64,000 nucleotides of DNA from Fragum whitleyi (GCA_948146395.1 OX411543.1:30957058-31021057), one strand, 5' to 3'. Counted from the stretch's first letter, positions 22,030-34,049 are shown. Numbers and translations are program-made. The notes: generated from the sequence alone by a model not told the origin.

Positions 22030-23985
22030 TATAACCCTTCCATTCAACTTGGGTAAAGAACTTGTCATTTTACCCTTTTTTTAGACTATGTACAATGTAG
22101 GGGACCTACAAGACTAATTAAGTGCCATATTTGCTTGAAACTGTTAGGATTCAATAAATTGCCATTTTTGCTACTGTTTTTTTTTTTATATATATATAAA
22201 ATATGATATATATCTATTTAAGATAATAAAAACGACAAAAAACTATACATTCCAATCAAAGCTGGCAAATGAAGGAAAAAATGATGATTGACTCAGAATA
22301 GACTTTCCAGTCTATAACAATAACAACAACAGCAACAACAACAACATCAACACTTCATGCAGACGGCATTGACAAATTAGAACTACATGTAGATAACAGT
22401 CTAAATCAGTCATCAACAGTCAATATGTAGTAGACATGTACTAAAAAAAGGTATAGAATTTTAAGGGCTTTGCAGAAAATACAGTCAATTAACCATTTCA
22501 GGTCCACTTTCTCTTTGAAAGCTCTGCTTGACTCAATTTTCTTGTATTTCTTAAAAATCTTGGTATCATTTGAAAGATAATTTATTTATTTTTCTTCAAA
22601 ATAAGCCATAGTTAATTGCACTACAATAAATGTGATATAAATAAATTGCCTTAAAATAAGTGACAAAATTCAACTAATTCTGGTCCAATTCAACCACTTT
22701 AGAATTTCTTACCATCCTGGACATTGGAGGTAGGCAGTATCTGCCTTTCATGATGCATTTCGACATTGTAATCATAGATTTGAACTGTTGTTTACGCTGG
22801 GAACATAGCAAAGAACCGGGGGTGTATGGATTACCACTGCCAGGGAAAGATTTAAAATACTTTTTTTCTGAGAAATGCTATTCATTGATGATCACTTGTG
22901 GTATTGAAAATTTTTTGTAAAGTTAGAATAATTTTAATAATGATTTTTACTCGATTCCTCAGAACGATCGCATTTTCAATATGAATAAATACCAATTTTG
23001 AGAATATGAATGATACTTGCCTAAGGATTGAGTTTTGGAACAAAATTATTAGAGAAATCTCTAGAGATACTTCTTCAATGAATTTTAGCCCATACTATGC
23101 TACAAATATCTCAAGTCTTATTCCAAAGATGATTTTTAAATATTTCTTTTCCATTTTGAGACAACCCCAAACAGGTGGACCAGAACTTGTTAAGTCACAA
23201 GCCTAATAACCTACATATTTTCTTGCTTGCCAGCAATGGATATTAAAATTGTTATTATTCCTAAGTTAAATGAGTATTTTTGAATAAATTCAACAAATAT
23301 TGGCTTCCATAACATCCTTTTTTTCTGCCAGAATCTGAGTTTTATGTTCTGGAGATGCATCTTTTCAGGTGTCTGAAATAGTCTTTCAATGCAAGATTAC
23401 AAGGTGAAAAGGACAAACTTCAGGAGTAATATTTTGCGAGAGAAATATTATAGGCATTTGGACACACAATATAATTGTTTATATTTCTTTTGACAACAGA
23501 GAGTTTTTACTATATTTTTCAAAGTGGACAGGAAGTGGTCATGGGTTGGAACTGGTTAATTGAATGTTCACACACAAAAATAAGATGTCTACAATAATTT
23601 TGACCTGTCAGTATCTCAGCTCTTTTTTTGGCAAGTCAGTAACCAACTGTGTAGGACAATATGGAAATGTTGAGATAGCTTCTGTATTTTAACTCCATTA
23701 AGACAAAGGAATCCTTTTCCACAATTAGACTAGAGAGCAAGCTATACAATCAATGGACTTGATAGTACAAACATTTAACAGGCTGTGCAAACAGGTTAAA
23801 AAACTTTCTTTGAAGGATAAATGTGATGTGTAAAAATTGCTCTACTTCAAAATGATGGTTTGTGTAAATCTAGCCCTGAGACTTGGCTAATGTAACTTGA
23901 AAATTGGGCAGGAAGAGGGGGGGGGGGGGTATTGTAATGAGTAACAATGGATGTAGGGCATAGATTGATAGCGGGTAGACTTATG
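22030..23985. other. Unassigned AT-rich, CpG-poor DNA
   Basis: Contains an (AAC)n-like microsatellite at 22,316-22,352, short AT runs near 22,185 and a 13-base G run at 23917-23929. Open frames here lack coding character. Confidence 0.35.
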
Positions 23986-23989
23986 ACAA

Positions 23990-24060
23990 GATGCTTGGTT
24001 AACTAAGTTGGTAGAGCACCATGCTAGTGTGCTGTGGGTTGTTGGTTAAAGCTCCATTTT
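23990..24060 (+). repeat. Decayed tRNA-like sequence
   Basis: AACTAAGTTGGTAGAGCACC resembles an A-box region and GTGGGTTGTTGGTTAAAGCTC a damaged B-box region with CG to TG changes. Probably the head of an old SINE. Confidence 0.4.
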
Positions 24061-24671
24061 GAGAATGCTTGGTTCAGCTATTTTGGAATGGTATGGCCCA
24101 TATGCGACGGGTTCCAATTGGTTAAAAGGGGATGAGTGTAAAGAAGACTTCCATGACATTCTTGTAGCATTTTAGCCTACTCCATAATAATTAATATTGT
24201 ACCCTGGCCCACACTTTTGAATCGACAACTAAAAGTTTTTATAAAAGTTAGGGTACCATTCCCTGTTTACATGTTTCTGAGCAATGGATCAAACTAAAAG
24301 TCGTCATATGACTATGTTTTGTTATCACATCGACTTTGACCAAAGAAAAGTAGAAGTTTATGATAACACTGACTCTCTAAGCCTGGATTGAGTCTTCAAA
24401 GCCCTAGCTGGTAAGGCTTCATCACAATATAATGTTAGAGATTCTCAAAAAATCTGTCTTGGTAAAACTGTGCTAGGTGAACAGGGAATGCCTTAAATTA
24501 AATAAATAGCTCAGCCAATAAAAAAAAGGAACCTGGGGTTTTTTTTAACCAAGTTATTTGATTAACATAACTGTTTAGATAATAAATAGAATTATAAAGT
24601 GAAAATAATGATGACATGTCAACACACTGAACACTTTGTTTGACTTGGTTTGAATGAGATTAAACATATCG

Positions 24672-24745
24672 TTGGGGCTGGAGCACCTAACATTTGATTC
24701 CTGGTATTTCTCACACCAGTACTACCATCACAACCTTTCCTTTGG
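24672..24745 (-). mobile_element. SINE family S1 fragment, reverse orientation
   Basis: GGGGCTGGAGCACCTAACA, GATTCCTGGTATTTCTCACACC and AGTACTACCATCACAACCTT are the complement of the 3' half of S1. No head or target duplication is visible. Confidence 0.65.
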
Positions 24746-24749
24746 AATT

Positions 24750-25490
24750 CAGCACAAAATATTCTTTTCTACACAATTTAGTTTACAAATATGATCAAAT
24801 TCCTCTTGAAACTTTTACAGATTGATAGTTTGGTTGTAAGTAAGGTTCTGTATTAAAATTTGATAAAAACAGAGAAAAAAATGTTTATTTTGAGCCCTTA
24901 GGATTATATTATTATAGCAAGAAACTAGTTGAAGAGGAAAAAAGTGATTGATTGTCACTTGAAACAATCTGCTTAAAGAAATAACAAGCCTTAAAATATC
25001 AGATTAAAATTAAGGAAAGCTTGAATATCAGTTGAGAGTCTCGGGCCGTCATGAATCTCTTCGGCCTCTTATTATTTGTAGCAATATTTGTCATATCTTG
25101 ATTTTTATTATAGATATTTACTTGAAACCCGGAATTTGTAAGAGCTATACCCTTTTTTTACTTTTCTTTCACTTTCCAGTGACTGCAGCTGAGTGTGAGA
25201 CCTGTAGATGGTACTCTTGTTTGGTTAACACCAGAGAGATTTCATTCGAACAATTATTTTAAGACAATGGAAGCTTTTGCACATTGAACTTAATGACTGC
25301 TAATTAACAATGTGGAAACTAATTGTGGTCTTCATAGGACATTCCATTAGGTCATTATTCAAAAAATAAGTTTTAAACACTTTACAGGTGGTTATCACAA
25401 CCTCTTAAGTATTGTAGAGCATTGTGTCCTAAGCCAAAAGGTTCCTTTGAGGACAGCTTAGGATAGAAATAAACAAATGTCTTGTTTAGT
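24750..25490. other. Unassigned CpG-poor DNA with a possible splice acceptor
   Basis: No clear gene. After a pyrimidine tract and CAG near 25,178-25,196, one frame reads LSVRPVDGTLVWLTPERF and onward to a stop at 25,285. This looks exon-like but has no matching donor. Confidence 0.25.
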
Positions 25491-25494
25491 CTGT

Positions 25495-26200
25495 ATGGAC
25501 CCCTGTTTGTTTTTATGCCCCTGTATGAAAAGATCAGGTGCATATTGTTTTACCATTGTATGTATGCCTCTGCATCAAAAGACAAGAGGCATGTTGTTTT
25601 ACTATAGTCTGTATGTTCATCAGTCCAACCCTCTGTCTGTCTATCTGCAAAACTTAACCAAAATCCTTAACATTGCAAATATTTACAAGCCTTTTCAAAA
25701 TACTAGCCTTATATTTGGCATGATAATAGGTATCAATGATACTCATCTGCTGATACCAAATGTGACAATGTCAAAAACATTTGTCAAGGTCAAATAACTC
25801 ACTTAAACATAATTTTAACATTGTAAATGTTCAAGCCTATTCAAGGTACAAGCATCATATTTGGCAAGGTTAAAGTTCTCAATGATGTGCATTCTGCTAA
25901 TACATGTTTCAAGGTATACTGTTAAGGTCAAATAACTCAAAGCTTAACCATAAAACTTTACATTTCCAATATCTTCAAGCCCATTTAAATTACAAGCCTT
26001 AGCATGATGATAGGTCTAATTATTGTGCATCTGTATATACCAAGGTCAAGGTCATGTGACAAGGTCTTGGTTATCTGTCTAGGTCAAAGTTCTTAATACT
26101 TTGATAAAATTTAACAAGTTCAGATACCCTTCTCATATTTTTCATGATGAAAGATCTCAGTGATGTAGAAGCTGACAGGAGGGCATTTGTTTCACAAACA
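25495..26200. repeat. Tandem-repeat element, family T, copy 1
   Basis: Head TTTATGCCCCTGTATGAAAA, then imperfect ~150-bp units containing AAATAACTCA, TTAACATTGTAAAT, TTCAAGCC, CATATTTGGCA and GATGATAGGTCT-like stretches. Ends near AGGAGGGCATTTGTTTCA. No coding capacity. The layout (head, internal tandem array, short tail) resembles non-autonomous Helitron-like (HINE/pearl-type) elements; the assignment is inferred. Confidence 0.6.
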
Positions 26201-26238
26201 CATTTTTCTTTGTAGAATTGTAGACAAAATAGCTGTGA

Positions 26239-26378
26239 GTAAGTGCTGGAGATACTACAAAATACAATAACAATGGATCTACTTGGGACAACATTCCAAA
26301 AGCTGCCATTTTTAATCAGATATTCCCTGATCCTCAGGTGGACCTTGATGTAGAGGAGTTAAATAAGTGTGGATCCTG
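26239..26378 (+). other. Possible coding exon, unidentified
   Basis: One frame is open from after a TGA at 26235-26237 and reads GSTWDNIPKAAIFNQIFPDP followed by QVDLDVEELNKCGSW. It is followed directly by a strong 5' splice site, CTG|GTAAGTAG (GT at 26379). Upstream, a pyrimidine tract ends at TTTCTTTGTAG (about 26,214), but that acceptor would put stops in frame. The true start may be one of the later AGs. The amino-acid mix is protein-like, unlike the repeat-derived frames around it. The product is not recognised and no adjoining exon was linked. Confidence 0.25.
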
Positions 26379-26821
26379 GTAAGTAGACATTTGTTAGAGT
26401 TAGGAATTCAGTTCATAGGTTTTTTCATATGCTCAATAATGTTAAGTTATACCACTCAAACCTATGTTTGGGGGTACATAGGAGTCAGCTTGTGGGTCAG
26501 TCTGACTGCCAGTAATTGCAGCTTTTTACTTAAATTACAGCTATAGCTCTGAAATTGATATATATTTATAATTACCTGCAAATGACGTTGTGCACCTGCA
26601 ATTTTGAAGCCCCTTCTATCACTAGTTGCTGAATTATCTTCCCCTAAACATGTAAATTTCACTAAATTACTGTTGTTTGGAGCATTTCTCCTTGCTATTG
26701 CTTGTACTCACTTGAAATTAATACATGAGGATTATCTCCATATGCAGTTGAGCTCATTTTGGAAAAAATGTAACCACATGACTTTGGAGAAATAAAAACA
26801 CATGAAAATAAATATAAGTAT

Positions 26822-27400
26822 TTTTAGCTCACCCGAGGCTCACATAGTGCTCAAGTACATCTGTTAACAATTTTCAAACCACATCTCCTCCTAAACAACC
26901 TGACCAATTTACACCAAGTTATATAAGAATGTTTGCTAGTTGGTCCTCTATCAAAATAGCTAACTGGTTGCCATGGTAACAATCATATTTTTATAAAGAA
27001 AATATTTAAATTCTTCTGATGATGAACCATAAACCCTACAAACTTGAAATTTGGCATGAGTTATCAGGTCATAGACCTTTTTCGATATAGCTATAATCAT
27101 GACCGTTGGTCCACCAGTGGCAGAGCACCAGGGGTAAGGGGGGTAGGATTTGGATCAAATGAGCTTGAGCTTTTAAAGTTTGTCTTCTGAACCAGGAGAT
27201 GTGCTACCTTGAAATTTGGCATATATAATCAGCTCATAGACCTTATCAAAATAGCTAAAATCATAAGTGTTTGGTAGGACTTGGCTCAAATTAGAAATTT
27301 TTAAAATCTCTTCAACTTCAGAACTAGAGGCTCTACAGCCTTGAAATTCATCCTATATCATCAGCTCATAAATAAGTCTACTTGATGAATGCTTCCTATA
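26822..27400. repeat. Tandem-repeat element, family T, copy 2
   Basis: Head TTTTTAGCTCACCCGAGGCT, then units with GAAATTTGGCAT, ATCAGCTCATAGACC and CAAAATAGCTAAAATCAT repeated about every 170 bp (three to four units). Confidence 0.6.
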
Positions 27401-27652
27401 GCAATACTAATGATACTATGGTTATGAAAATGCTTATGCTAAAGAACGGACAAGTAGGCTTTCAAAATATTTCAGAACCCCTGTCATTGAAATTGTTCCA
27501 ATGATTTAGGAGTAGATGTCATTCAAAGATTTCAAAAGGGTAAAATGCCCATCTCCTGTCATGTTATTTTATGGACCAAACATATTTTCTAAATAGTTTT
27601 TGAAAACCACTAGAGTGCATCTTTACTTGTAATTGTAGTGTTGTAATTTGAA

Positions 27653-27690
27653 TGCAATACTATAGTAACTGCAGTTACTATAGTATTGCA
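27653..27690. repeat. Perfect 38-bp palindrome
   Basis: The half TGCAATACTATAGTAACTG is followed with no spacer by its exact reverse complement. Parts of the half recur nearby as GATACTATAATATTG (about 27,713) and CAGTTACTATAGTTTTGC (about 27,846). Confidence 0.9.
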
Positions 27691-28236
27691 ATAAGACAAT
27701 TCTTAACTTGCAGATACTATAATATTGTACTAAGCCTCTACAATTTTTATTGATTAATTCAGAGCTTAAATAATTTTTTTTGGTAGATGCAAAGAGCAAA
27801 TGTAGATAGATTTATGCAAAAAAAAGTGGATTTCAGCAAAAATGTCAGTTACTATAGTTTTGCGCTGAACCCTGGATTTTTTATTTTTGTCTATTTTTAT
27901 ACCCCCGACAACGAAGTCATGGGGTGTATACTGGAATCAGGTTGTCCTTCCTTCCATCTGTCCGTCTGTCTGTCCGTCCATCCGTAGACATACATGTAAA
28001 TTTGCCTCCTCTTCTCCCACAGTTTAAGACCAATTTTGCTTTAATTTTATCAGGTTGTTTCCTATTATATTAAGTTGTGCACCTGCAATTTTCATCCTAA
28101 TCCAGTCATTAGTTTCAGAGTTATGCCACTTTGAACTTTTTAAGGAGGGGGGGAGTAGTCCAAATTTTGTGTCATCTTCTCCTCCTACAGTTTTTGACCA
28201 ATTTTGCTGAAATTTTATCAGGTTGTTTCCCATCAT

Positions 28237-29404
28237 ATACTTAGCAAAAAAAGGTACTTTACATACTTGTTGGTCTGTTTTAAATGACTTACAGTGGCTA
28301 TAGGCCAACTTTATTTACATGTGTTAGTTGGACTAGCTACAGAGACTACACAGACGCAGGAATTTGTGCAATTGAAGCCAGTCCGAGCTAAAGCGTCTGT
28401 AACTTCCGGTTTTGGTCACATACTTGTGTTGAGCTACCCAAAGTTCATTTCGAATGATTTTTGTTACGCAGTCACACTCATTCCTTAGCATCCGCACGAA
28501 AAAACAAAATTGTTTGTACATTTTTATTGAAACGGATATGTAAAAATAATCCAATAAAGGCAGAAATCAGACTACAGGTAAACATAGAGCTTGAATGTCT
28601 GTTTTCAAGGCCACTCTTAAGTTTGGCTACTCGGGACAGGCAATTCACATTTTAACATCTCGGTATAGAACTGCCGCGCCCGGTTAGGACAATCGGTTAT
28701 GCGTCTGGTTTTCAATCACCGGGTCGTGGGTTCGACCTCTAGCTCGGCCGTCTTTCATCCCATATTTGACAAAAAACAAAGTGATAAGTTGCATTTCTCA
28801 CCCACACAATTGGCAAGTGATACGCCTAGGAGAGAATGTCGACTGGTGCCTCAGATGAAAGCTCTAGCCGTACTGTGAGAAACGACAAGAAACTATTGAT
28901 AGGTGCACCAGCCTTCGAATTTTAAATGTAAAACTATCGAAAGTCACCATTTAAAACCATATTAATTAAGAAAAACAATCCGTTACAACCACATGAAGTT
29001 TCGGCCGAGATGAGATAGGCCACTTTTGACGTCATGTAGAAGCCCTAATACCACCGCATATTTTTCAATTTATTTCATCAAAGGAAGTCAAGTATGCGTG
29101 TTTAGATCAGACGTTGGCCTGTCATGATAATGGAACAACTTTAAGCACGAAAACGTCAAGGACATATACCCAAAACATCGCCGACAATCTTGAATTCATT
29201 TCTGTGATTTTTTGAAGTCGACCCTTTTGTCCTTTGACTACCAATAAAATCATCATTTTGCAAATATCCGGTACTGACCCTTCGGTAAACCGACAGATAT
29301 TGCCTTCAAGTTTCATGTAATAGTAACATTTGTAGTCTTTATGGTATCATAGCGATACTACAGTCCTCTGTTAGTCATGTAAAGTTTCTTTTTTTGCTAA
29401 GTAT
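28237..29404. mobile_element. ~1.17-kb TIR DNA element inserted in a tandem-repeat element
   Basis: The terminal inverted repeats are TATACTTAGCAAAAAAAG at the left and CTTTTTTTGCTAAGTATA at the right, extending inward over ACTTTACAT/ATGTAAAGT. Flanks are consistent with a TA or TAT target duplication. The interior is CpG-rich in a CpG-poor setting and carries a SINE (28,673-28,990). No transposase frame is visible, so the element is non-autonomous. Confidence 0.7.
28673..28990 (+). mobile_element. tRNA-derived SINE, family C, copy 1
   Basis: The tRNA-like head has GCCGCGCCCGGTTAGGACAA...TCGGTTATGCG, B-box-like GTGGGTTCGACCTCTAGC and closing GCTCGGC. The body contains CATATTTGACAAAAAACAAAG and GATAGGTGCACCAGCC, shared with the copy at 46,943. 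CpGs are intact. No clear target duplication was found. Confidence 0.7.
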
Positions 29405-29482
29405 ATGAAGTTGTGCACCTGCAGTTATCAATCTGATCCAGTCATTAGTTTCAGAGTTATGCCACTTTGAACTTTTTAAGGA

Positions 29483-29493
29483 GGGGGGGGGGG
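29483..29493. repeat. G run within family T unit
   Basis: Eleven G; the equivalent position in the previous unit (about 28,145) has seven, showing slippage. Confidence 0.85.
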
Positions 29494-29814
29494 AGTAGTC
29501 AAAATTTAAAATTTTAAAACTCAGTTACCATAAGGGCAGTTACCAAATTTGGTAATTAACATCATCTTGTTGTTAACATGTTACAAAAAGATCATGTACT
29601 GACAGCACTTATACTGGGACATAGCCCTGGTAGGACAATGCCCTAGTGGGGGGTATGAGTCCGCTCTGCGACAGTTCTAGTTCCCTTTAATACACATTTT
29701 CAGTATATGTAAAAAGGAGAGGAAACAATATCTCTTCAAATTTCTATGATCAACAAGTATCTCATTTTACCAAAAGCCTTTGCAGGGGTATTAAGTCACA
29801 TCCTGTGACAATCT

Positions 29815-30335
29815 CTAGTTTTTATATCCCCCACCAAAGTAGAGGGGGGTATATTGGTTTCACCATGTCTGTCTGTCTGTCCATCCGTCTGTAGACCTTT
29901 TCATTTCAATAATCTTACTCAAGAACCAAGTGACCTAGAATCATGAAACTTTAAACAAGTGGTGCTTCTGACCAAGGAAGTGCCCTATTGCTTTTGGGTC
30001 ACATAGGTCAAAGGTCAAGGCCACAGTCATTGTCAAGCCTTCGTATAATTTTCATTTCTGGACTCTTAAACTAGAGAACAAAGCGACCTAGCATCATGGA
30101 ACTTTATGCAAATGTTGCTTATGACTCAAGGAAGTACCCTATTGGTTTTGGGATACAAAGGTCAAAGGTCAATGTCATTGTCAATATTTGTGAAATTTTC
30201 CTTTCTTGACTCTAACTTAGCTCTTCAACCCAGCAACCTACAATCATGAAACTTCAAGCAAATGCTTCATATGACCTCAATACTTGTTTTTTCTAACTTC
30301 TTAACAAAGATATAACCATGAAGTCAACTTTTTAG
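29815..30335. repeat. Tandem-repeat element, family T, copy 4
   Basis: Head TTTATATCCCCCACCAAAGT with an inverted AGAGGGGGGTATA and TCTGTCTGTCTGTCC; units of ~165 bp with ATCATG(A/G)AACTT, AAGCAAATG, AAGGAAGT(G/A)CCCTATTG and AAAGGTCAA(G/T)G. Confidence 0.6.
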
Positions 30336-30348
30336 TCTGATGACTCTA

Positions 30349-31425
30349 TTTTTTAGCTCCACTGGCCGAAGGCCAGTGAGCTATTGTCATGGAGGTGTGT
30401 CCGTCGTGCGTGCGTCAGACCGTCCGTCCATGTGTGGGTGCCTGTGTAAACTTTTTCTTTAAACATCTTCTCCTCCCAAACCAACGGGTGGATTTTGATG
30501 AAACTTGGTAGAAATGTTCCTTGGGGGACCCTTTTCTAAAATTGTTAAAGAAATTTTGATTGACCCAAATATGGGCGTGGCAGGGCGTGGCATTTTTTCA
30601 TTTTGAAATCTTTAAAAATCTTCTCCTCCCAAACCATTGGGCCAATTTCAATTAAACTTGGCATGGATGTTCCTTGGATGACCCTTTACCTAAATTGTTC
30701 AAGAAATTTTGATTGACCCCCAAATATGGGCGTGGCAGGGCTGGGCTTATTTTGAGCCCAAAATCTTTGAATGACAGCTCCTCCTTAACCACTGGGCCAA
30801 TCTTTACTAGAATGTTCCTGGGATAACCCTTTTCAAAAATTGTTCCTGAAATTTTGATTGGCCCCCCAAATATGGGCGTGGCAGGGCAAGGCTTATTTGA
30901 GGCCGAAATCTTTGTACGACATTTCCTCCTGAACCATTCAGCCTATTTCAATGAAACTTTACCAGAATGATCCTTGGAAGACCCTTTCCAAAAGTTGCTC
31001 TCAAAATTTTGATTGGCCCATAAATATGGGTGTGGCAGGGTGGGGCTTATCTTGAGCCCGAATTCTTTGAAGGACATCTCCTCCTGAATCATCGGGCTGA
31101 TTTCAATGAAATTTTACCAGAATGTTCCTTCTGTGACCCTTTTCAAAAATTGTATGTGAAATATTAATTAGCCCATAGATATTGGCATGTCAGGGTGTGG
31201 CTTATTTTGAGCCCGAAATCTTTGAACTACATCTCCTGATGAAGGTTGGGCCGATTTCAATGAAACTTGAGAATTTTGGTGCAATGTGAGCCATACCTAG
31301 TTAATTAATATAGAATAGGCCTTAAGAGATTTCAAAGTGTTATTTTCATTCAAAGAAAGATTCATTTAATGATGTTAAAGCCAGTGGAGCAATACAGGCC
31401 CTCTTGGGCCTCTTGTTTAACTTCT
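30349..31425. repeat. Tandem-repeat element, family T, copy 5 (most complete)
   Basis: Head TTTTTAGCTCCACTGGCCGA forms a tight hairpin (CACTGGCC-GAA-GGCCAGTG), followed by GTCCGTCGTGCGTGCG. About six ~150-bp units carry AATATGGGCGTGGCAGGG, GAGCCCGAAATCTTTGAA, CATCTCCTCCTGAACC and TTTCAATGAAACTTTACCAG. The tail GGAGCAATACAGGCCCTCTT includes a second hairpin (AGGCCC-TCTT-GGGCCT). Hairpins near each end with a central array fit Helitron-like HINE structure. Confidence 0.7.
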
Positions 31426-31506
31426 TACTAAAACATGCAATCTTGCACAGAATAGTATACAAAATTTAGATAATAGATTTTTACCATACATTGTATTTTT
31501 ATACAG

Positions 31507-31620
31507 AGACAAGCTGAAGCTGTAGTTGAGAAATCAGTAATATTATGGAAACTTGACAAATTTGAACACAAGAAAAGTCAACCACATCTATTAGCTCAGT
31601 TGTCTTTGTGCTACATCTGA
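31507..31620 (+). other. Possible terminal coding exon, unidentified
   Basis: After TTTTTATACAG the frame reads RQAEAVVEKSVILWKLDKFE, then HKKSQPHLLAQLSLCYI and a TGA at 31618-31620. AATAAA follows about 35 bases later. It could be a last exon or a chance frame between two family T elements. No known protein is recognised. Confidence 0.22.
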
Positions 31621-31624
31621 AGAA

Positions 31625-32030
31625 ATAGTAAGTAAAGTTTTTACTTATATTTCAATAAAGATAAATATTACAGTGTAAAACACACATATAAAGATTAGAG
31701 GAATACAGTTGCTTACTCATTTGGTATATGGGGATACAAAGAGAGGACCGGGGCTACAAACCCAATTTGAATTTTGAGGATAAGGATATCAAGTTATAAC
31801 TATGTTCAAGCTATAGATTTGATATTTTGAAAATAAATAAATGATGATTTGAAAACCCGCTTTATAATTGCCAAAACTGTAACTTGTCAATTGTCCATAA
31901 ACATTAGTAACTTGTTCTGTCCTCTTTCAAGCAGGTTTTCACCGTAATCACAGCATGAATGCTTACTAATCCACCCTCCAACCATGCAATGTGAGTGGGT
32001 TACAAAAGATCTATCAGACAATATGAAGAT
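31625..32030. other. Unassigned CpG-poor DNA between T copies
   Basis: No gene or repeat family recognised. Confidence 0.3.
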
Positions 32031-33295
32031 TTTTAGCTCCACTGGCCGAAGGCCACTGGGGCTATTGTCATGGCGTTGTGTCTGTTGTGCGTCTGTGTGT
32101 CTGTCCGTCCGTCAGTCTGTCTGTCCGTGCATCCGGTCGTAAACTTTTTCTTTAAAAATCTTCTCCTCGGAAACTACTGGATGAATTTCAACCAAATTTC
32201 ACAGGAATGATCCTTGGGTGACCCTTTTTCAAAGTTGTTCAAGAAATTTTGATCCAATGAAAAACATGGATTTAATGGGCGTGGCTAATCTCCAAATATG
32301 GTAAAAAGTGAGTTTTTTCAGATTCTAATTGATGGATACCAATTTAATTTCACATGAATGATCCTTGGGTGACCCTTTATCAGTCTACTTAAATGATTCT
32401 TGAGTGACCCTTTATTATCGTACCAAAAAGTTTTGTGATCGGATGAAAATTTTGAATTTTATGGGCGGAGGTCATTTCTCTATAATTATTATGTTCTATT
32501 GTGGAAACTTTGAAAACCATTTTCTCAGAATGTAACAGATTGATATAAATCAAATTGCACTTGTCCTTGAGTGACCCTTTATCAGGCCACCAAAAATAAT
32601 TGTGATCAGATGAAAAATATGTCTTTTATGGGTGGAGGTCATTTTTCTCTATATGTTGTATAGTGGAAACCATGAAAATCATTTTCTCAGACTGAAATAG
32701 ATGGATATCGACCAAATTGCACAAGAATGATCCTTGAGTGACCCTTTATCAGTGTATTAAAAAGTTTTGTGATCGGATGAAAAATATTAATTTCATAGGC
32801 GAAGGTCATTTTTTTTATATGTTGTATACTGGAAACTTTGAAAATCATTCTCAGAATGTAACAAATGGATATCAATCAAATTGCACTGGAAGGATCCTTG
32901 AGTGACCCTTTATCAGTCCACCAAAAATTATTGTGATTGGATGAAAAATATGGATTTTATGGGCGGAGGTCATTTCTCTAAATGTTATATAGTGGAAATT
33001 TTGAAAATCATTTTGTCAGTATATTACTGATGGATATAAATCAAACATTATTGGTATGATCCTTGGGTGACCCACTATCATGCAGCCGAAAAATTTATTG
33101 TGATTGGATAAAAAAAATATGTATTTTATGGGCAGAGGTCATTTCTCTATATGTTATATAGTGGAAATTTTGAAATTCATTTTCAACATCAGTCAAATCC
33201 AAAATATCTAAAAATCTGGTCAAAACTTTTTTTGCTATTAGAAGAATTTCAAGCCTGTGGAGCGACTCAAGCCATTCATGGCTTTCTAGTTTAAA
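32031..33295. repeat. Tandem-repeat element, family T, copy 6
   Basis: Same hairpin head as copy 5 (TTTTTAGCTCCACTGGCCGA). Its array uses a different ~165-bp unit: ATTTTATGGGCGGAGGTCAT, TATAGTGGAAA, TGAAAATCATTTTCTCAG, AAATTGCAC and TGATCCTTGAGTGACCCTTT, five to six times. The tail GAGCGACTCAAGCCATTCAT, then GGCTTTCTAGTTTA parallels the tail of copy 5. Confidence 0.7.
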
Positions 33296-33634
33296 GCCGA
33301 GTTATTTTATGGGCATTACGGTAGAGCTCACTTGCAAAATGGGTACTCTTAGTGATTATGGAATAACCATTTTCATCCATGTGAACTTTTTTTTGACAGT
33401 TGTTTTAAGTGAGTTGTACCTGTTCAACAACGGCCTCGGGTAGCATTGTTTTTTTCATCCCATACATGTGGCTATATGGTTGTTCTGCCAAAAGTAGCAA
33501 AGAGAGATAAAAATTCGTATATAGGTTTTTAATAATTTCAATTGATATTTTCTGGACATTTCTTTTGGAGTTAAGTATTTATTACCTTTCTCTATCAGCA
33601 AAATTATGTAAATTAAGATTTAACTGTCTTGCAG

Positions 33635-33697
33635 TTTGATTGTCTTAAAGCACAGCTTGGTGTACCTGCTTGGCCACATGCTGATAATGGTTTTTAA
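33635..33697 (+). other. Possible short exon after a strong acceptor
   Basis: TTAACTGTCTTGCAG is a good 3' splice site (AG at 33633-33634). The following frame reads FDCLKAQLGVPAWPHADNGF and then TAA. Protein-like, but too short to identify; it could be the end of an open gene, a decayed exon or chance. Confidence 0.2.
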
Positions 33698-33699
33698 TT

Positions 33700-34045
33700 C
33701 CTCTCATATAAGGAAACACACTCAACATACAGTTTTGCCCTTAAAAACTGACATCTACTATTCATACTATCCATACTTTTTCATGAATTTCAGATATTAC
33801 AAATTCATCCCAAACAACCCCCATAAAGACAGATGCAGTATATTGAAGTATTTCAGACAGAACAGTTGTTTGTTTGACTCTATGACCACTTATGTATGGA
33901 AATGATCAGCAATTCTGAAGTTGATGGCCTGCTTAAAGAGTGCTGCTGAAATTGAGTTGATTGTAGACGAGATAGCAGCAATAATCATCTATAAAGCATA
34001 TAACTGCCATGAAATTTCATGCACATTTTAGAAGTTCATTTGATC
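33700..34045. other. Unassigned CpG-poor DNA
   Basis: No gene or repeat family recognised. Confidence 0.3.
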
Positions 34046-34049
34046 TGAG

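Larger units (their letters stand above)
27893..29668. repeat. Tandem-repeat element, family T, copy 3, split by an insertion
   Basis: Head TTTTATACCCCCGACAACGA with a (GTCC)n-like stretch, then units with TTATCAGGTTGTTTCC, GTTGTGCACCTGCA, CCAGTCATTAGTTTCAGAGT and GGAGGGGGGGAGTAGTC. The array stops at 28,236 and resumes in register at 29,405, after the inserted element. Confidence 0.6.
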
